64,000 nt of DNA from Pholiota molesta (Eukaryota; Basidiomycota; Agaricomycetes; Agaricales; Strophariaceae): contig JACGCK010000114.1 of the NCBI GenBank assembly GCA_014925825.1, forward strand, positions 62,001 through 126,000, read 5' to 3'. Made by a program: the position numbers and the translations under genes. Below the pieces are notes generated by a model that had not been told where the DNA came from, did no database searches, and worked only from the letters and a program-made list of their open reading frames with translations. Numbering within the stretch: position 1 is the first letter of the stretch; each line of letters begins with the position of its first letter. This document shows positions 12,357-22,308 of the stretch, piece by piece.

Positions 12357-12729
12357 GGGGTCAATAATGGGGATTCCTATAAATGTCTCTCAGTAACTGT
12401 TTCACACATTAAATGATGTCCTGCCCAACCAATTCTGGGCAAAGAATGAAACTACCAAACGGCTATTTTTGTGCTGTCGAGTCATACTAGCTCATACTTG
12501 TAACTGTGCATCTTGTGGGCGATTTCTATTCGAGTAGAATGGGGTCAATAATGGAGATTCCTATAAATGTCTCTCAGTAACTATTTCACGCATTAAATAA
12601 TGTCCTGCCCAACCAATTCTGACAACTAATGAAACGAACAAACGGCTATTCTTTAATTGTGCTGTCGAGTCATACTAGCTCATACTTGTAACTTGTGCAT
12701 CTTGTGGGCGATTGCTATTCGAGTAGAAC
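12357..12729 (+). repeat. Tandem duplication, two units of about 184 and 189 bp
   Basis: Unit 1 (12357-12540) and unit 2 (12541-12729) both begin GGGGTCAATAATGG and end ATTCGAGTAGAA, with only scattered substitutions and small indels. They directly abut and lie immediately upstream of the Fic copy 2 TATA box, duplicating any control sites they carry. Confidence 0.9.
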
Positions 12730-12765
12730 GTTTGTGGATATTTGTGCGCCCACCTCGCTCCTACA

Positions 12766-12773
12766 TATATAAG
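12766..12773 (+). promoter_or_regulatory. TATA box of Fic copy 2
   Basis: TATATAAG lies 77 bp before the upstream-ORF ATG at 12850 and directly follows the tandem promoter duplication. Confidence 0.55.
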
Positions 12774-12849
12774 AACGAAATGCCCCACATCATTCGCAGT
12801 CAATCGTAGTATCGCACAACATTGAGCTCGACTCGGAATCCAAGCCATA

Positions 12850-12960
12850 ATGTCTAATCTTCACCTTGGAATTTTTCTCAACACACATCGACCTCAGCTT
12901 CAGGACCCTTCTGTGACAGTACAGTTCTTCTTCTCATCCTCAGTCAAGTGCCACTGCTGA
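12850..12960 (+). other. Conserved 36-codon upstream ORF of Fic copy 2
   Basis: The ATG at 12850 opens 36 codons ending in TGA at 12958-12960, overlapping the main ATG at 12960 by one base (TGATG). Length, overlap and the internal QLQDPSVTVQFFF segment match the upstream ORF of the divergent paralogue. In that segment changes are mostly synonymous (CGA/CGT, CTT/CTC, GAC/GAT, GTG/GTT). Confidence 0.5.
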
Positions 12961-14623
12961 TGGACGCCTTTTTTCAGCAGTTGCCACTCAATGTTTTGGG
13001 ACCTGAGCTAACCTCACAGCTAATGAGCTCACTCGCAGTCAATCCCTCCGATGGTCTTGCATGCGCCACTTCCGGCAGACTTTGGGAATCTCTTCTCCAG
13101 CAATACCGCTTACCCTACCTCTTGTTGCTAGTGGCGGACATGCGATCGACACTAGGTAGCGACGTTACGGCTTTAGCACTGTACCAAGAGGTTGGTTAAT
13201 TTCGATGCCGCCATGAGCAGAAGATGTACTGACTCAACTTTCTCAGTTGCAGACGATGTTGCGGAATCCACAGCTCGGTTCTTGGATTGCGCATTATCGC
13301 TCTTCGGTTCTGGCTATGGCAGAGCGACAGCGTAGGCCATCATTCGCTTTTACCATTGTAACACAGGGCTGAGGAACTTTACAGTGTACCACTATAAGAA
13401 CGATCCTTCGCAGGGCTTTACGCCGAGCCAACGTTGGCGACCGACAGCGAGACATGATCCTTTTCCATACTATAGGCTTCAACGCGCTGATATTGAATCC
13501 GTACGTTTGCAATGGCAGAGCTTGGGCCACCCAGCCCAAATTTTGCCCAAATTTTTGAACTTACACTGTATCGAGACCAACGTTATGGAAGGATTAGTTC
13601 ACTTAAATGAATCTGTCAGTCTTTCGTTCATCTTCCATGTGCCAGAGTACTTACTTTCCTCCCAGGCGTCCACTAAATTAGTCCAACTCGGCTTTTATAA
13701 TCAAGCAGTGCCCGTCGACGGAATGATGGGCGGTGTAGTTGGCGACCGTGCAGAAGCATTATCTCTGCTTCAAGATACACACGAGGTCCCAAATCTTTTC
13801 TAGCTTTGCGTCATGACATGTTGCTGACGGATATCCTCTACATGTAGGCATTGGGTGTGATTTTTGCTTTCTTACAGCAGAACCCCCCGTATCTAACTAT
13901 AGATATGATATGCGATAATCATGCAAAGCTGATGAAAACTTGTCAGGTCCTACCTAGGCAAACAAGTATGGGACTTCGATTCTTTCACACTAATATAGGT
14001 CTAACCCGACAAACCTCCCAAACGAACGTTACCGTGGTGCAGCGCGACGCAAACCTAAAAATCCAATTTTGTCCCTATGATGGCGTCGACGACGAGCTAA
14101 ACACATTTTGCCAACGTTTTAATGTCAGTATTGAAGTGTAACATCATCTTAAGTTTGATGATAGACATACTAACAAGTTGATGATCAGGAACTTATTTAC
14201 AACCCCCAAATCAGTGTAGATCCATTCGCCTCTGCTGCGTGGATCAGCCACATTTTTCTTACGATTCACCCCTTTGAGGCAAGTACCTATCATGTTGTCC
14301 CGTGTCATTTTACTCATTCACTTTTGTTCGACTAGGATGGCAATGGTCGAATGTCCAGAATCCTTGCCTCTATACCGTTACTGCGAAATCACCTTCCGCC
14401 TTTATGTGTTCCACGTTTCTACAAGAATACATACAACGCAACCCTCAACAATGCGTGTTCATTTGCCCTATTTTTTTTTGCTCCCATAACTAATTGGCTA
14501 TTATGCGGTGTGTAGATAAGAGCAAATCGAGATGGGGACTACGCGGCACTGGCGCAAATGTTGCATCAGTGCACCGTGAAATCTCTTCAAAGGTTACGTG
14601 AGATCTCTTCAGAGGCTACGTGA
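12960..14623 (+). CDS. Fic-domain protein (predicted AMP-transferase), copy 2
   Basis: Eight exons give consistent phases and about 418 residues: 12960-13190, 13247-13331, 13385-13614, 13666-13785, 13848-14123, 14189-14278, 14336-14452 and 14516-14623. The Fic motif HPFEDGNGRMSR falls at about residues 341-352. The class II inhibitory motif TNVMEG is at about 170-175, with its Glu near 174. The segment before the motif (QFCPYDGVDDELNTF) resembles the flap and helix region of Fic folds. The intron inside HPFE/DGNGR starts GCAAGT, so it must be a GC-AG intron; the next one, at AACAAT, may also use GC. A tandem 22-bp repeat covers the stop codon. Predicted role is AMPylation of a protein target; the target is unknown. 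The start assumes the TGATG ATG; the upstream ATG at 12850 is out of frame. Confidence 0.85.
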
Positions 14624-14641
14624 GATCTCTTACGAGGCTAC
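14576..14641 (+). repeat. Three tandem 22-bp repeats over the Fic copy 2 stop codon
   Basis: Units 14576-14597, 14598-14619 and 14620-14641 each read GTGArATCTCTT then a variable core and GGyTAC. The third unit supplies the stop TGA (14621-14623). Because 22 is not a multiple of 3, expansion moved the reading frame and created the present C-terminus, which is unlike that of copy 1. Confidence 0.85.
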
Positions 14642-15267
14642 AAAGTATTTGAGTTGGGACGATCGTCAACGAAAGGATGGCGGTCGCGTACTAAGGGAAG
14701 TGAGGTAGGGTTGAAATAGGGAATTCAGAAGTCTCGCTGACAAGAGGGCCTGTGCGCCTCATATCTTGCCACGTAATGTACTATTATCTTCATATTATGT
14801 CGAACCTCTTACTATAATGTTTACGTATTAGCGATCCAACTAGCTACGAGCCTACGACGATGCGATTGCAATTTAGTTTAATGATGCCATGCGATTGTTG
14901 TTGCTCTAAGTTTGTGTGTCACGAAAGGACTTGACGAGGATGTTCAAGATAAATGTGCATGCGGCGTGGTGAGGCATCGGAAAGAACGATGCCGATCCTC
15001 CACGTCGATCGAACAAGACTTGCGCTTACAGCTCAGAAATGTTCGAGTCGTCAAGATTTCATTATCTGTTATTTGCTATATTTTGGATATATTGCCTGCG
15101 ATAGAGTCGTGTATTAGTATATGATCCTAGTTATCGAAGAGCACAAAGGCGGTACCATGGTACATTTGCGTTCAATTGTTACCTACACTATTGACGACGC
15201 ATGATCTCCTACTCATTCTGGGATCGTGGATAGCTCGCCAAGCGCTTTCTTCGTTGGTATGTCCTCT
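14642..15267. other. Intergenic region, nothing recognised
   Basis: Lies between the 3' ends of Fic copy 2 and the convergent aldolase. A 70-codon frame at 14912 has no recognisable domain and no splice support. Confidence 0.5.
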
Positions 15268-16248
15268 TCAATAAGCACCAGCGGCCGCACTCGCGTTCGT
15301 CATCAGATTCACCCCAGACGACCTTGGAATTGGAATGTTCGAAGGTGAACACAAGGGCTGAGTATAAAAAGACAATCCACATACGTTCCTATCCTTTCCG
15401 CGCCTGCCGCGAACATCTCTCTGCACGCCGCAAACGAGCGCACGCCGCCCGACGCTTTCACCTTCACCCCGCCCTTATACCTCACCGCCCTGTACATCAG
15501 CGCCACGTCCGCACTCGTCGCGCCGTGCCCCGCCGCAAAGCCGGTAGAGGTCTTCACGAACGCCGCGCCGGCCTCCGCCGCGAGCACGCTTGCAGCGACC
15601 TTGAGCTCGGGGCTCGGGATGAGGCTGGTTTCGAGGATCACTTTGACGGGGACGGGGGCAGCGGCGCGGACGATGGTGTGGAGGTGGTGGAAGAGGGTCG
15701 CGTAGTGTGGCGGGGAGGCGAGGAGCAGCCCGAGGGGGAGGACGGTGTCGATCTCGCGGGCGCCGTCTGCGATGGCGTGTTGGGCTTCCCTGTGGGAGGT
15801 TGGACGAGGTCGATGCGGGATGGGCTTTGACTTACGAGGCTTTGGACTCAGCGGAGCCTGCACCGAGGGGAAAACCGACGACGCAGCAGGCGATGGTTTG
15901 GGAGTCACGCAGACGCTCAGCGACTGATTTGACGTAGAGTCCGTTCACACAGCAAGACTACGCATCTGGAAATTGAATAAAATTGGAAAGGGAAATGTGA
16001 GAGAAGAGACAGACTTTGAATCCAAACTGAATCGCTTCATCGCAGAGCGCGTCGATCTGGGCTGGAGTGGCATCTTGCTTCAGCAGGGTATGATCTATCG
16101 CCAGCGGAAAGCGTGGGTCTTCGGGTGTGGTTATCGACGCTAGCGGTGCCTCTTCTGCGACCGTCGTCGTCGCTTCGGGGGAAAGGACTTCGGATATCTT
16201 CTGCTGGATGAAGACGGCCCAGTCTTCGTCTGTCCTCGACTCTGCCAT
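15268..16248 (-). CDS. Deoxyribose-phosphate aldolase (DERA)
   Basis: Four exons fit in phase to 271 residues: 16248-16015, 15957-15836, 15789-15385 and 15322-15268. The enzyme reversibly cleaves 2-deoxyribose-5-phosphate to glyceraldehyde-3-phosphate and acetaldehyde through a Schiff-base lysine, salvaging deoxynucleosides in the cytosol. Visible hallmarks are IDHTLL near the N-terminus, CVNGLYV, a VVGFPLG strand, the catalytic-proton-relay segment AREIDTVLPLG, the FVKTSTGF segment and the active-site KASGGVRS, whose Lys forms the Schiff base. The C-terminus GTSSGVNLM is typical. An in-frame extension upstream of 16248 has no ATG, so MAESRTDEDW is the chosen start. Length equals the usual fungal enzyme. 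Just upstream begins a rearranged HSP78-derived segment, so the promoter may be partly foreign. Confidence 0.92.
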
Positions 16249-16314
16249 TTTGTGAAGGAGATTGCGATAAAGAACTTGAAGAGTACCGCTCCGGGTATCA
16301 TGATCGTCATCAAT

Positions 16315-17150
16315 GCCCGGGCCGTGCGAACCGACGGTGCTTACCGGCAACCAACCGGCAACCCCAAGGCAACCCGCTACGCGCTACGTTGACTCTCTAC
16401 GCTGGCGCTGCCAGCGCCCAGCAGCTGCTCGTCTGTGGCTCGTCGCGCTTTCGTGGTTCAGCGCACCCGCCCGCTATCATCTTTACCCACAAGCCATCCA
16501 TCCGCTCGGAGGAGTGAACCTGGCGGAGGAGGTTGAGGCTTCCCTGGGCTCAGTCTTGGATCACCGCCATCAGAAGGGCGAAGCTTTGAAGAAATATGTG
16601 CGTTGGCAGTTTCGGTTCTTCGACCAATCTTCGACTCGTGTCGATGATAAGTATGCTGCGGCGGTGCTTCAGGCCCTCGGCGATGTCGCCCAAGCGGAGT
16701 GAGACGCGCCGGATGGAGTTGCACGAAAGCGTATTGAAAATGAGCATGGAGGCGTGCAGGGACTTCCTGCTTACAGCTCGTGCTTAGCATCTTCGGTGAC
16801 GACGCTCGTCTCCTGTTGGATGCCGTTGGGCTAGCAAGGATGTCCGATCCAAACTCCCTTCCTTCGCCAACTCCGTCAGATCCACGCTCTACAGCACGCA
16901 CCAATCATATAAAACGAATCATTACGCTCGACGTGGACGCGAGGGCGCGTGGCTCGTGCAGCATGGCGTGTATGGCGCGCGACCGATCGCGCGCGCGGTG
17001 CGCATGAACGCACTGTTCCCATTGGCGAGGAAGCAGCTCCAGGGCACGATCCGGGACGGGGACGCGGTTAGCATTCGCGTCAGCGACGACTCGGACCAGC
17101 TGGCGATCAAGGATACCCACGAGCTTGATCCGACGCAGGCCAGAAAAGGA
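16315..17150 (+). pseudogene. Scrambled partial copy of HSP78 and its upstream flank
   Basis: Pieces of the HSP78 locus (27338-31060) appear here out of order and in mixed orientation. 16315-16348 is identical over 34 bp to 31025-31058 (inverted). About 16400-16500 resembles the mitochondrial presequence exon and 16541-16650 the exon after it, both in sense. About 16648-16850 matches 27622-27840 in antisense. About 16850-16905 matches 30425-30482, also antisense. About 16920-17140 is the C-terminal exon in sense ([14 protein letters not shown] region), with frames interrupted. No continuous ORF spans the junctions. It is a rearranged pseudogene, not a functional ClpB protein. Confidence 0.8.
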
Positions 17151-18003
17151 GCACCCCACTGCGGCCTAACTCGAACGGCGAAATGGCATAGAAAAAAGAA
17201 AGAGAAAAGAAAAAAAAAGCATACGGGCTACCGAGCGCACCGCAACCTCCGTGAAGATGAGCTGCCAGGCTATTGCCTCATTGAGATAGCATCGCCTGCG
17301 CACGGCTTGAAGAGACAAACGTTGAATATATCTCCTGCCAGAAAAATCTGCTTAGATTTCCAGATGGGGAGTCTGCAGCGCCTTGCCCATTGGCGATTTG
17401 CGACAAAAGACGACGGCGTCAGATGATTGGCGCGAGAGCGTTACGCAGTCAATCAACATACTAGGATCAACGTCCCATTTGATATTGCTTGACGTGTTCT
17501 CCGCGGCAAATATTTGAAACATCGCGCAGCGGTTTGTAGAATTCGGTTCTGACAAACGATGACTCACTTTACCTGTACATTCTGACGTTTCATGCATCGA
17601 CTAATTTCCTCAAGGTGCATTTGCGAAGACGCTTTATGCATCGCGGCGTGATTTATCAGAATAATGATATAAATAACTATATATCTCTCACTCTCATCCT
17701 TTTGACACGAATCTGACATACATATTAGAAGCACTTCCACGTAAAAAAAATAAAGAGACACCTTGGAAACACTTTTGTTAATGGTATAGCTACGAATCTG
17801 ACAAACGATGACTCACTTTGCCTGTCCATTCTGACGTTTCGCGCGTCGACTTTCTAATCTCCTCAAGGTGGATATCGGCTAAAATTTACGGTTGATGTAT
17901 CCAACTCATGTTATAAATAACTATAGCAGTTGGTATAAAACAACGGGCATCTTTCCCAAAAATTCCAAAGCAAGGTGAACACCGAAGTACTTGCACCATA
18001 AAC
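17151..18003 (+). promoter_or_regulatory. Upstream region of UGT copy 2 with duplicated promoter block
   Basis: From about 17270 this matches the region upstream of UGT copy 1. A block beginning TCTGACAAACGATGACTCAC occurs twice here (about 17549 and 17788) but once before copy 1 (about 7195), so the promoter gained a tandem duplication with a period of about 235-240 bp. TATAAATA is at 17912-17919. Confidence 0.65.
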
Positions 18004-20172
18004 ATGTCGCGCACCAAGTCCGTTCATTTAGTCCTTCTGGCGATCCCAGCATGGGGTAAGCATCTCGATGCTAGATTTCATAAACTGATAACATACTAAC
18101 AACATATCTGCATCTTTCTTCCCCATCCTTAGGCCATATCAGACCCTTGCTAGTATTGGCTGCAAGGCTGGTGCTGGAACGCGATGACCTCGTCCTCACT
18201 GTCATTCTTGCCCCGACCATGATCGAAAAAGCACTTTCGGATGTTGCGACCCACTTCCCGGATGAATCGCAGGCGCATCTTCGTGAGCGCATTAGGTGAT
18301 TAGCCTCGCTTAAGATGCCATGACAAAAGACAACCTTTAACGCTGGTTTCTGACTTCCGATATCAGGGTTGTGGCTCCCTTTGACACGCAGGAACCTGAT
18401 ATGTTCAAGGTTATGGGCGAGTTCATTGGCGCGTATGCACCCGCATATCAGACTCTCCTTCAGGCGAAACCAATTACCTGCGCGAAGACAGGAAGCATCT
18501 TCGAGGCGGTGCCAGCGCCAACCGCCATCATTATGGATGTAAGCCCTCTGTAATTAAATTTAAATCATAATTAAATTCTTAAATTACTTGCTTCATCCAG
18601 TTCTTCGCCTATCCCCAGCTGCGCATCACACGGGAAATCACTGGAAACACAGTACCTGTTCTAGCGTGGCTCTCTTCCTGCGCGGCAACTGCCATCTACG
18701 TATGTGGTCCACCAGAGATTGGGGGTCTTGGTGACTTGGAGGACCGTGCTCAAGCAGAGGCGCTAAGGTCAGGCAGACCGGTTGATGAAATCAGCGAGGA
18801 GGTACGGATCGAACGCTGTTTCTCTGTACGCTTTTCTGATGCGTTCGGTTGCAAGATGTTCAAAACGACGAAGGGGGAGATTATGAAGGTGCCTGGTATT
18901 CCCCCGATGTACGATTATGAGACCTTCCCGCAGATTGTAAGTCAGAGCCGACTGTCGAGGATTAACTCGCTGACGTTGTAGTCAACAGCTTGCTATAAAC
19001 GCTCCAACGTCACCCATATTAAGAGCTGCGCATTTGTGAGTGAATTGACTCGTGTTTCTTTTTTTGTTTTCAATTTGCTCGTGAATCTCTTTTTCTGCAG
19101 ATTCTTCAAGGAAAGCGATGGAGTGTTCATTACCACCTCCGATGAATATGAGAATCCAGTATCTGTCGCTTCCATGCGGTCCTGGCTCGCTGCGTGGGGC
19201 AAGATAACATACGCCATCGGCCCTCTGTTGCCTATCGGATATGGTAGCGACTCTACCAGCAGTAGGGGTGATACTGCAGTCGAAAAGTTTTTGGAGGCGT
19301 CCCTTCAAAAATACGGAGAGAAATCTGTTCTTTTCGTAAGCCACTGATGCCTCCTCTATTTGATGATCTCTTCTTACCCTGATTAGATATCTTTCGGAAC
19401 GATTTTCTGGCCCACGAAGGCAGAGTATGTTGACGAGCTTATAGATGCACTCATCGAAAAGAAATTGCCTTTCGTGCGTGGGTTGTGTGCTCCTCACTGT
19501 TTCTTTTATCCTTATTTGAGAATATTAGCTCTTCTGCCATGCCTCGCCTTTTGCACAGATATCCGATGACACCCAAAAGAAGGTGAAATCTTCAGGCTGT
19601 GGTCTTCTTACCAAATGGGCCCCTCAACAATATGTTCTGACCCATAAGGTGCGGAAAAATCTTGGTATTCCATCTACCGATACTACACGCTCACTACGCG
19701 ATATCAGTCCATTGGCTGGTTCTTAACCCATGGAGGTCATGGAGGAGTCACCGAAGCGCTCGCCAGCGGCATTCCCCTGTGAGTCCTCCAATTTTCGCGC
19801 ACCCACGCACCGCAGCTCACCTCCCGCGGCCCACCTTCAGAATCGGCTGGCCCTTCACAGGCGACCAGCCGCTCAACATCGCCTCCCTGGCAGACGACAA
19901 GAAAGTCGCCATCGAGCTCGTGGAAGTGCGCACGGGCGAGCACGGGCTCAAACCGATCCGCCGCCGCGGCGACCGTGCGCCGGAGGGCACGCGCGAGGCC
20001 GCGGGCGCGAGTTCAGGGAGGTGATCGACCAGGTGCGGGGCCCGAGGGCGAGGAGATGGCGCGGAACGCGGCGCGCATGAAGAAGGTGATCGCGCAAGGC
20101 TGGGAGGAGGGCGGGGTGGGGAAGAGGGAGTTGCATGCGTTCTTGGCCAAGTTCGTCGATCGCACTACGTAG
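18004..20172 (+). pseudogene. UDP-glycosyltransferase copy 2 with two C-terminal frameshifts
   Basis: Same exon-intron plan and start (ATG at 18004, MSRTK) as the copy at 7415, with a conserved LLAIPAWG/HIRPLLVLAARL N-terminus and PSPG-like WAPQQYVLTH, THGGHGGVTEALASGIPL and GWPFTGDQPLN. Near 20001-20005 one G is missing relative to copy 1 (GCGGGCGCG versus GCTGGGCGCG), and near 20041-20050 another base is missing (CCGAGGGCG versus CCGAAGGGCG). The first shift leads to a stop at about 20022-20024, replacing the last 55 or so residues. The second does not restore the frame, which continues two frames away to the homologous stop at 20170-20172. The catalytic His and donor site are upstream of the lesion, so a truncated enzyme could still be made. 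Sequencing error is the main alternative. Confidence 0.8.
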
Positions 20173-20519
20173 GCCGCATTTTGGATCTGGGCAGCGATTC
20201 AAGTTCGCATGTTCTGTTATGTCCTGTTACTTAGAAGTTAGAGCCTGCTAGAACTCGCTTTGGTTAATAACTTTTGCAGATCGTATTGTACAAATTTTAC
20301 AGTGTTGCATGGTATTGTAAGGCTACAAGACAGAAAATACAATGGAATTCATTTGTAAAGCTTTCGCAAGCTTTTCAAAGACTTGTAACTCTCAAATTCC
20401 TCACGTAGGATTCCAGCTCAACAAACCCTTATAATGATCACTTGCATTCTAATGCATTCTACGATAGAACTGCCTTACAAACGTCAGAAGTGTTTCAAGC
20501 AATTTATCGCATAGTTATT
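20173..20519. other. Intergenic 3' flank of UGT copy 2
   Basis: AT-rich UTR-like sequence; no gene or clear repeat seen. Confidence 0.5.
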
Positions 20520-21110
20520 GGAGCAGGAGACCAGTTGCAGACCATAAGCCGCATACAGGATTGCACTGGTGACCGGTGACTGCTTTGAAGCCGCGCTGGC
20601 TCGCTGAGATTTTTGCGGGAAATCTAAAGCGTTTTCCCAAGCTAAATATCTTGGTACAAAGGATATGGCTCAGTTGCATCTGACTCGTAGATATAATGCT
20701 CGCATTTCTCTTATTGCTCTGCGTGATGCAAAATTGTTTTCACTTGTTTTCAGATGGAACTATCTAAGTACTGATGTATATCTATATTCGTCAAGAATAT
20801 CTATCAATTTTATACTCTTCTTTTTTACATAGCGAGCAGGCTATAATTACGGTTCTAATTTTTCAACATGATAAGCACCGAAGAAGGGAAGTAGAAAAGG
20901 AAAGAATTTCCTGATGGGGGCCACATGGTGGCTGTGCTAATTATTGATTGGCTCCGAGTCTAGGGATAAAAGTCGGGCTCTTCCTTTTCTTTCTTGAACC
21001 ACTTTCATCCCGAAGCAAATGTCACTGGTGCGATGAGATTACTCCCTGAGTGTATACAGCTTACTTCGCGGACGATTCCTTTCTAACACCGCGTGAACGA
21101 TGGCTAATCA
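20520..21110 (+). repeat. Dispersed repeat, copy 1 (inverted copy at about 41545-42105)
   Basis: About 560-590 bp, beginning near GTTGCAGACCATAAGC and ending near CACCGCGTGAACGATGG, recurs in inverted orientation at about 41545-42105 with high identity. Partial relatives lie near 35280-35400, 39330-39660 and 43556-43700. It encodes no recognisable protein, so it may be a non-autonomous element or an ancient promoter segment. Terminal inverted repeats were not identified. Confidence 0.75.
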
Positions 21111-22308
21111 TTTTCGTGGCCCCTATCGTGCCAGTGGCTGCGGAATCCCCATGGGTAGGGCGAGATGACGATGGTATGTGATACCATCTGAGCGCATAAC
21201 TCTGGCTATCGTCGGATTTAGATGATGGACGCCGTGTAGATGATAAGGATGGATATAGCGCGCTGTCTTGGATATTCGCCGCAGAATCAGTTGCTTCTGC
21301 GAGGGGAGGCGTTTCTTCGGATGGACATGAATGAAAAGCTCCTGTTAGCTCAAGATTTAGGATTCCTACTTCTACTGCAAGGTAAGTCATTCTCTAACGT
21401 GTTTTGGGCTCCATGTTTACGAAAAATTAACAGCGTATTCTGATGACTGTTTTACATTCGAAGCATTTCCAGCGCATATACCCGCCTTAGGATCCTGCAG
21501 CTGATGAACATTCGCACCTTTAAAACATTGACACAAAGTACCACACCTAAAAAGATTGCTCGATAGCTCTACTTGCCACCTTCAGGACTGCGAGAAAGCC
21601 GCTTTGACATTCATGTCCGTGTAAGTAGTGGCACGCACGTGCTTATCTGGACGCATTTCAGTGGTGGATGTCGAAGAATATCCGCAGAGTTTTGTGTCAT
21701 GGTCCTCCATTCATCTGAAAGACGCTCCTAACGAGATGAGGCACGTTTACTCGGCACCAATACATCCTCCAACCAGCGTCTGCATTTACAACGAGGATAC
21801 GCAACTTGAATCGGCTTGTTAGAAGCACTCAGCTAAGGTATGAGTGGTGGAAGTCGTTCATCGCTCAGAGCATGAACTACGTGTCAATTTTGTTCGTATC
21901 ATTTATAGCAGGCTCAACACGCTTGGTTCAAGTTCTTGCGATGAATCCTCGGAGAACAAGATGTCGTCCCGAAGCCCCGCTTGGAAGGTATCACCATGAC
22001 CATATATGGACGTTACACGTTTGTCAGCATACGAGTCAGCGCCCACGGCCATCAATTTATCTGCGCACTCTTATCGACACGTCTCAGTGCTTGCTGCCTC
22101 ACATATACGTTATACGTCCCGCCGCCAGGCTCTCCTGTCGTCTCGTTTCATACCCTTCGTCGTTACAGCACCTTCGAAAATTTCGATTCGATCATCCAGC
22201 AAGTTTTCAGATCCAAGAACTCATACCTGGACAGCTCGACCTTATTCGAAGGAGTCTTGCCACAAGTCTCCTTCCTCGGGTCGCTCGGTCTAAACACTCC
22301 TCATCTGC
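21111..22308. other. Upstream region of the ankyrin/BTB gene; possible exon remnants
   Basis: Separates the dispersed repeat from the BTB gene. In the rearranged copy at 41.5 kb the flanking sequences are directly joined and this 1.3-kb stretch is missing. Two possible plus-strand exons (to about 21618, then 21661-21822, ending ESAC stop) are linked by a plausible GTAAGT/TTTCAG intron but match nothing I know. Confidence 0.35.

Larger units (their letters stand above)
11714..12849. other. Divergent promoter region between the two Fic genes
   Basis: About 1.1 kb between head-to-head genes. No convincing ORF. It holds a 184-189-bp tandem duplication and the TATA box of copy 2, listed separately. 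The two sides do not mirror each other outside the genes, so this is not a simple palindrome. Confidence 0.6.

Noticed and set aside
20520..21110. Dispersed repeat as a complete DNA transposon
   Set aside because: No terminal inverted repeats, target-site duplication or transposase could be identified by eye; partial copies have different ends.
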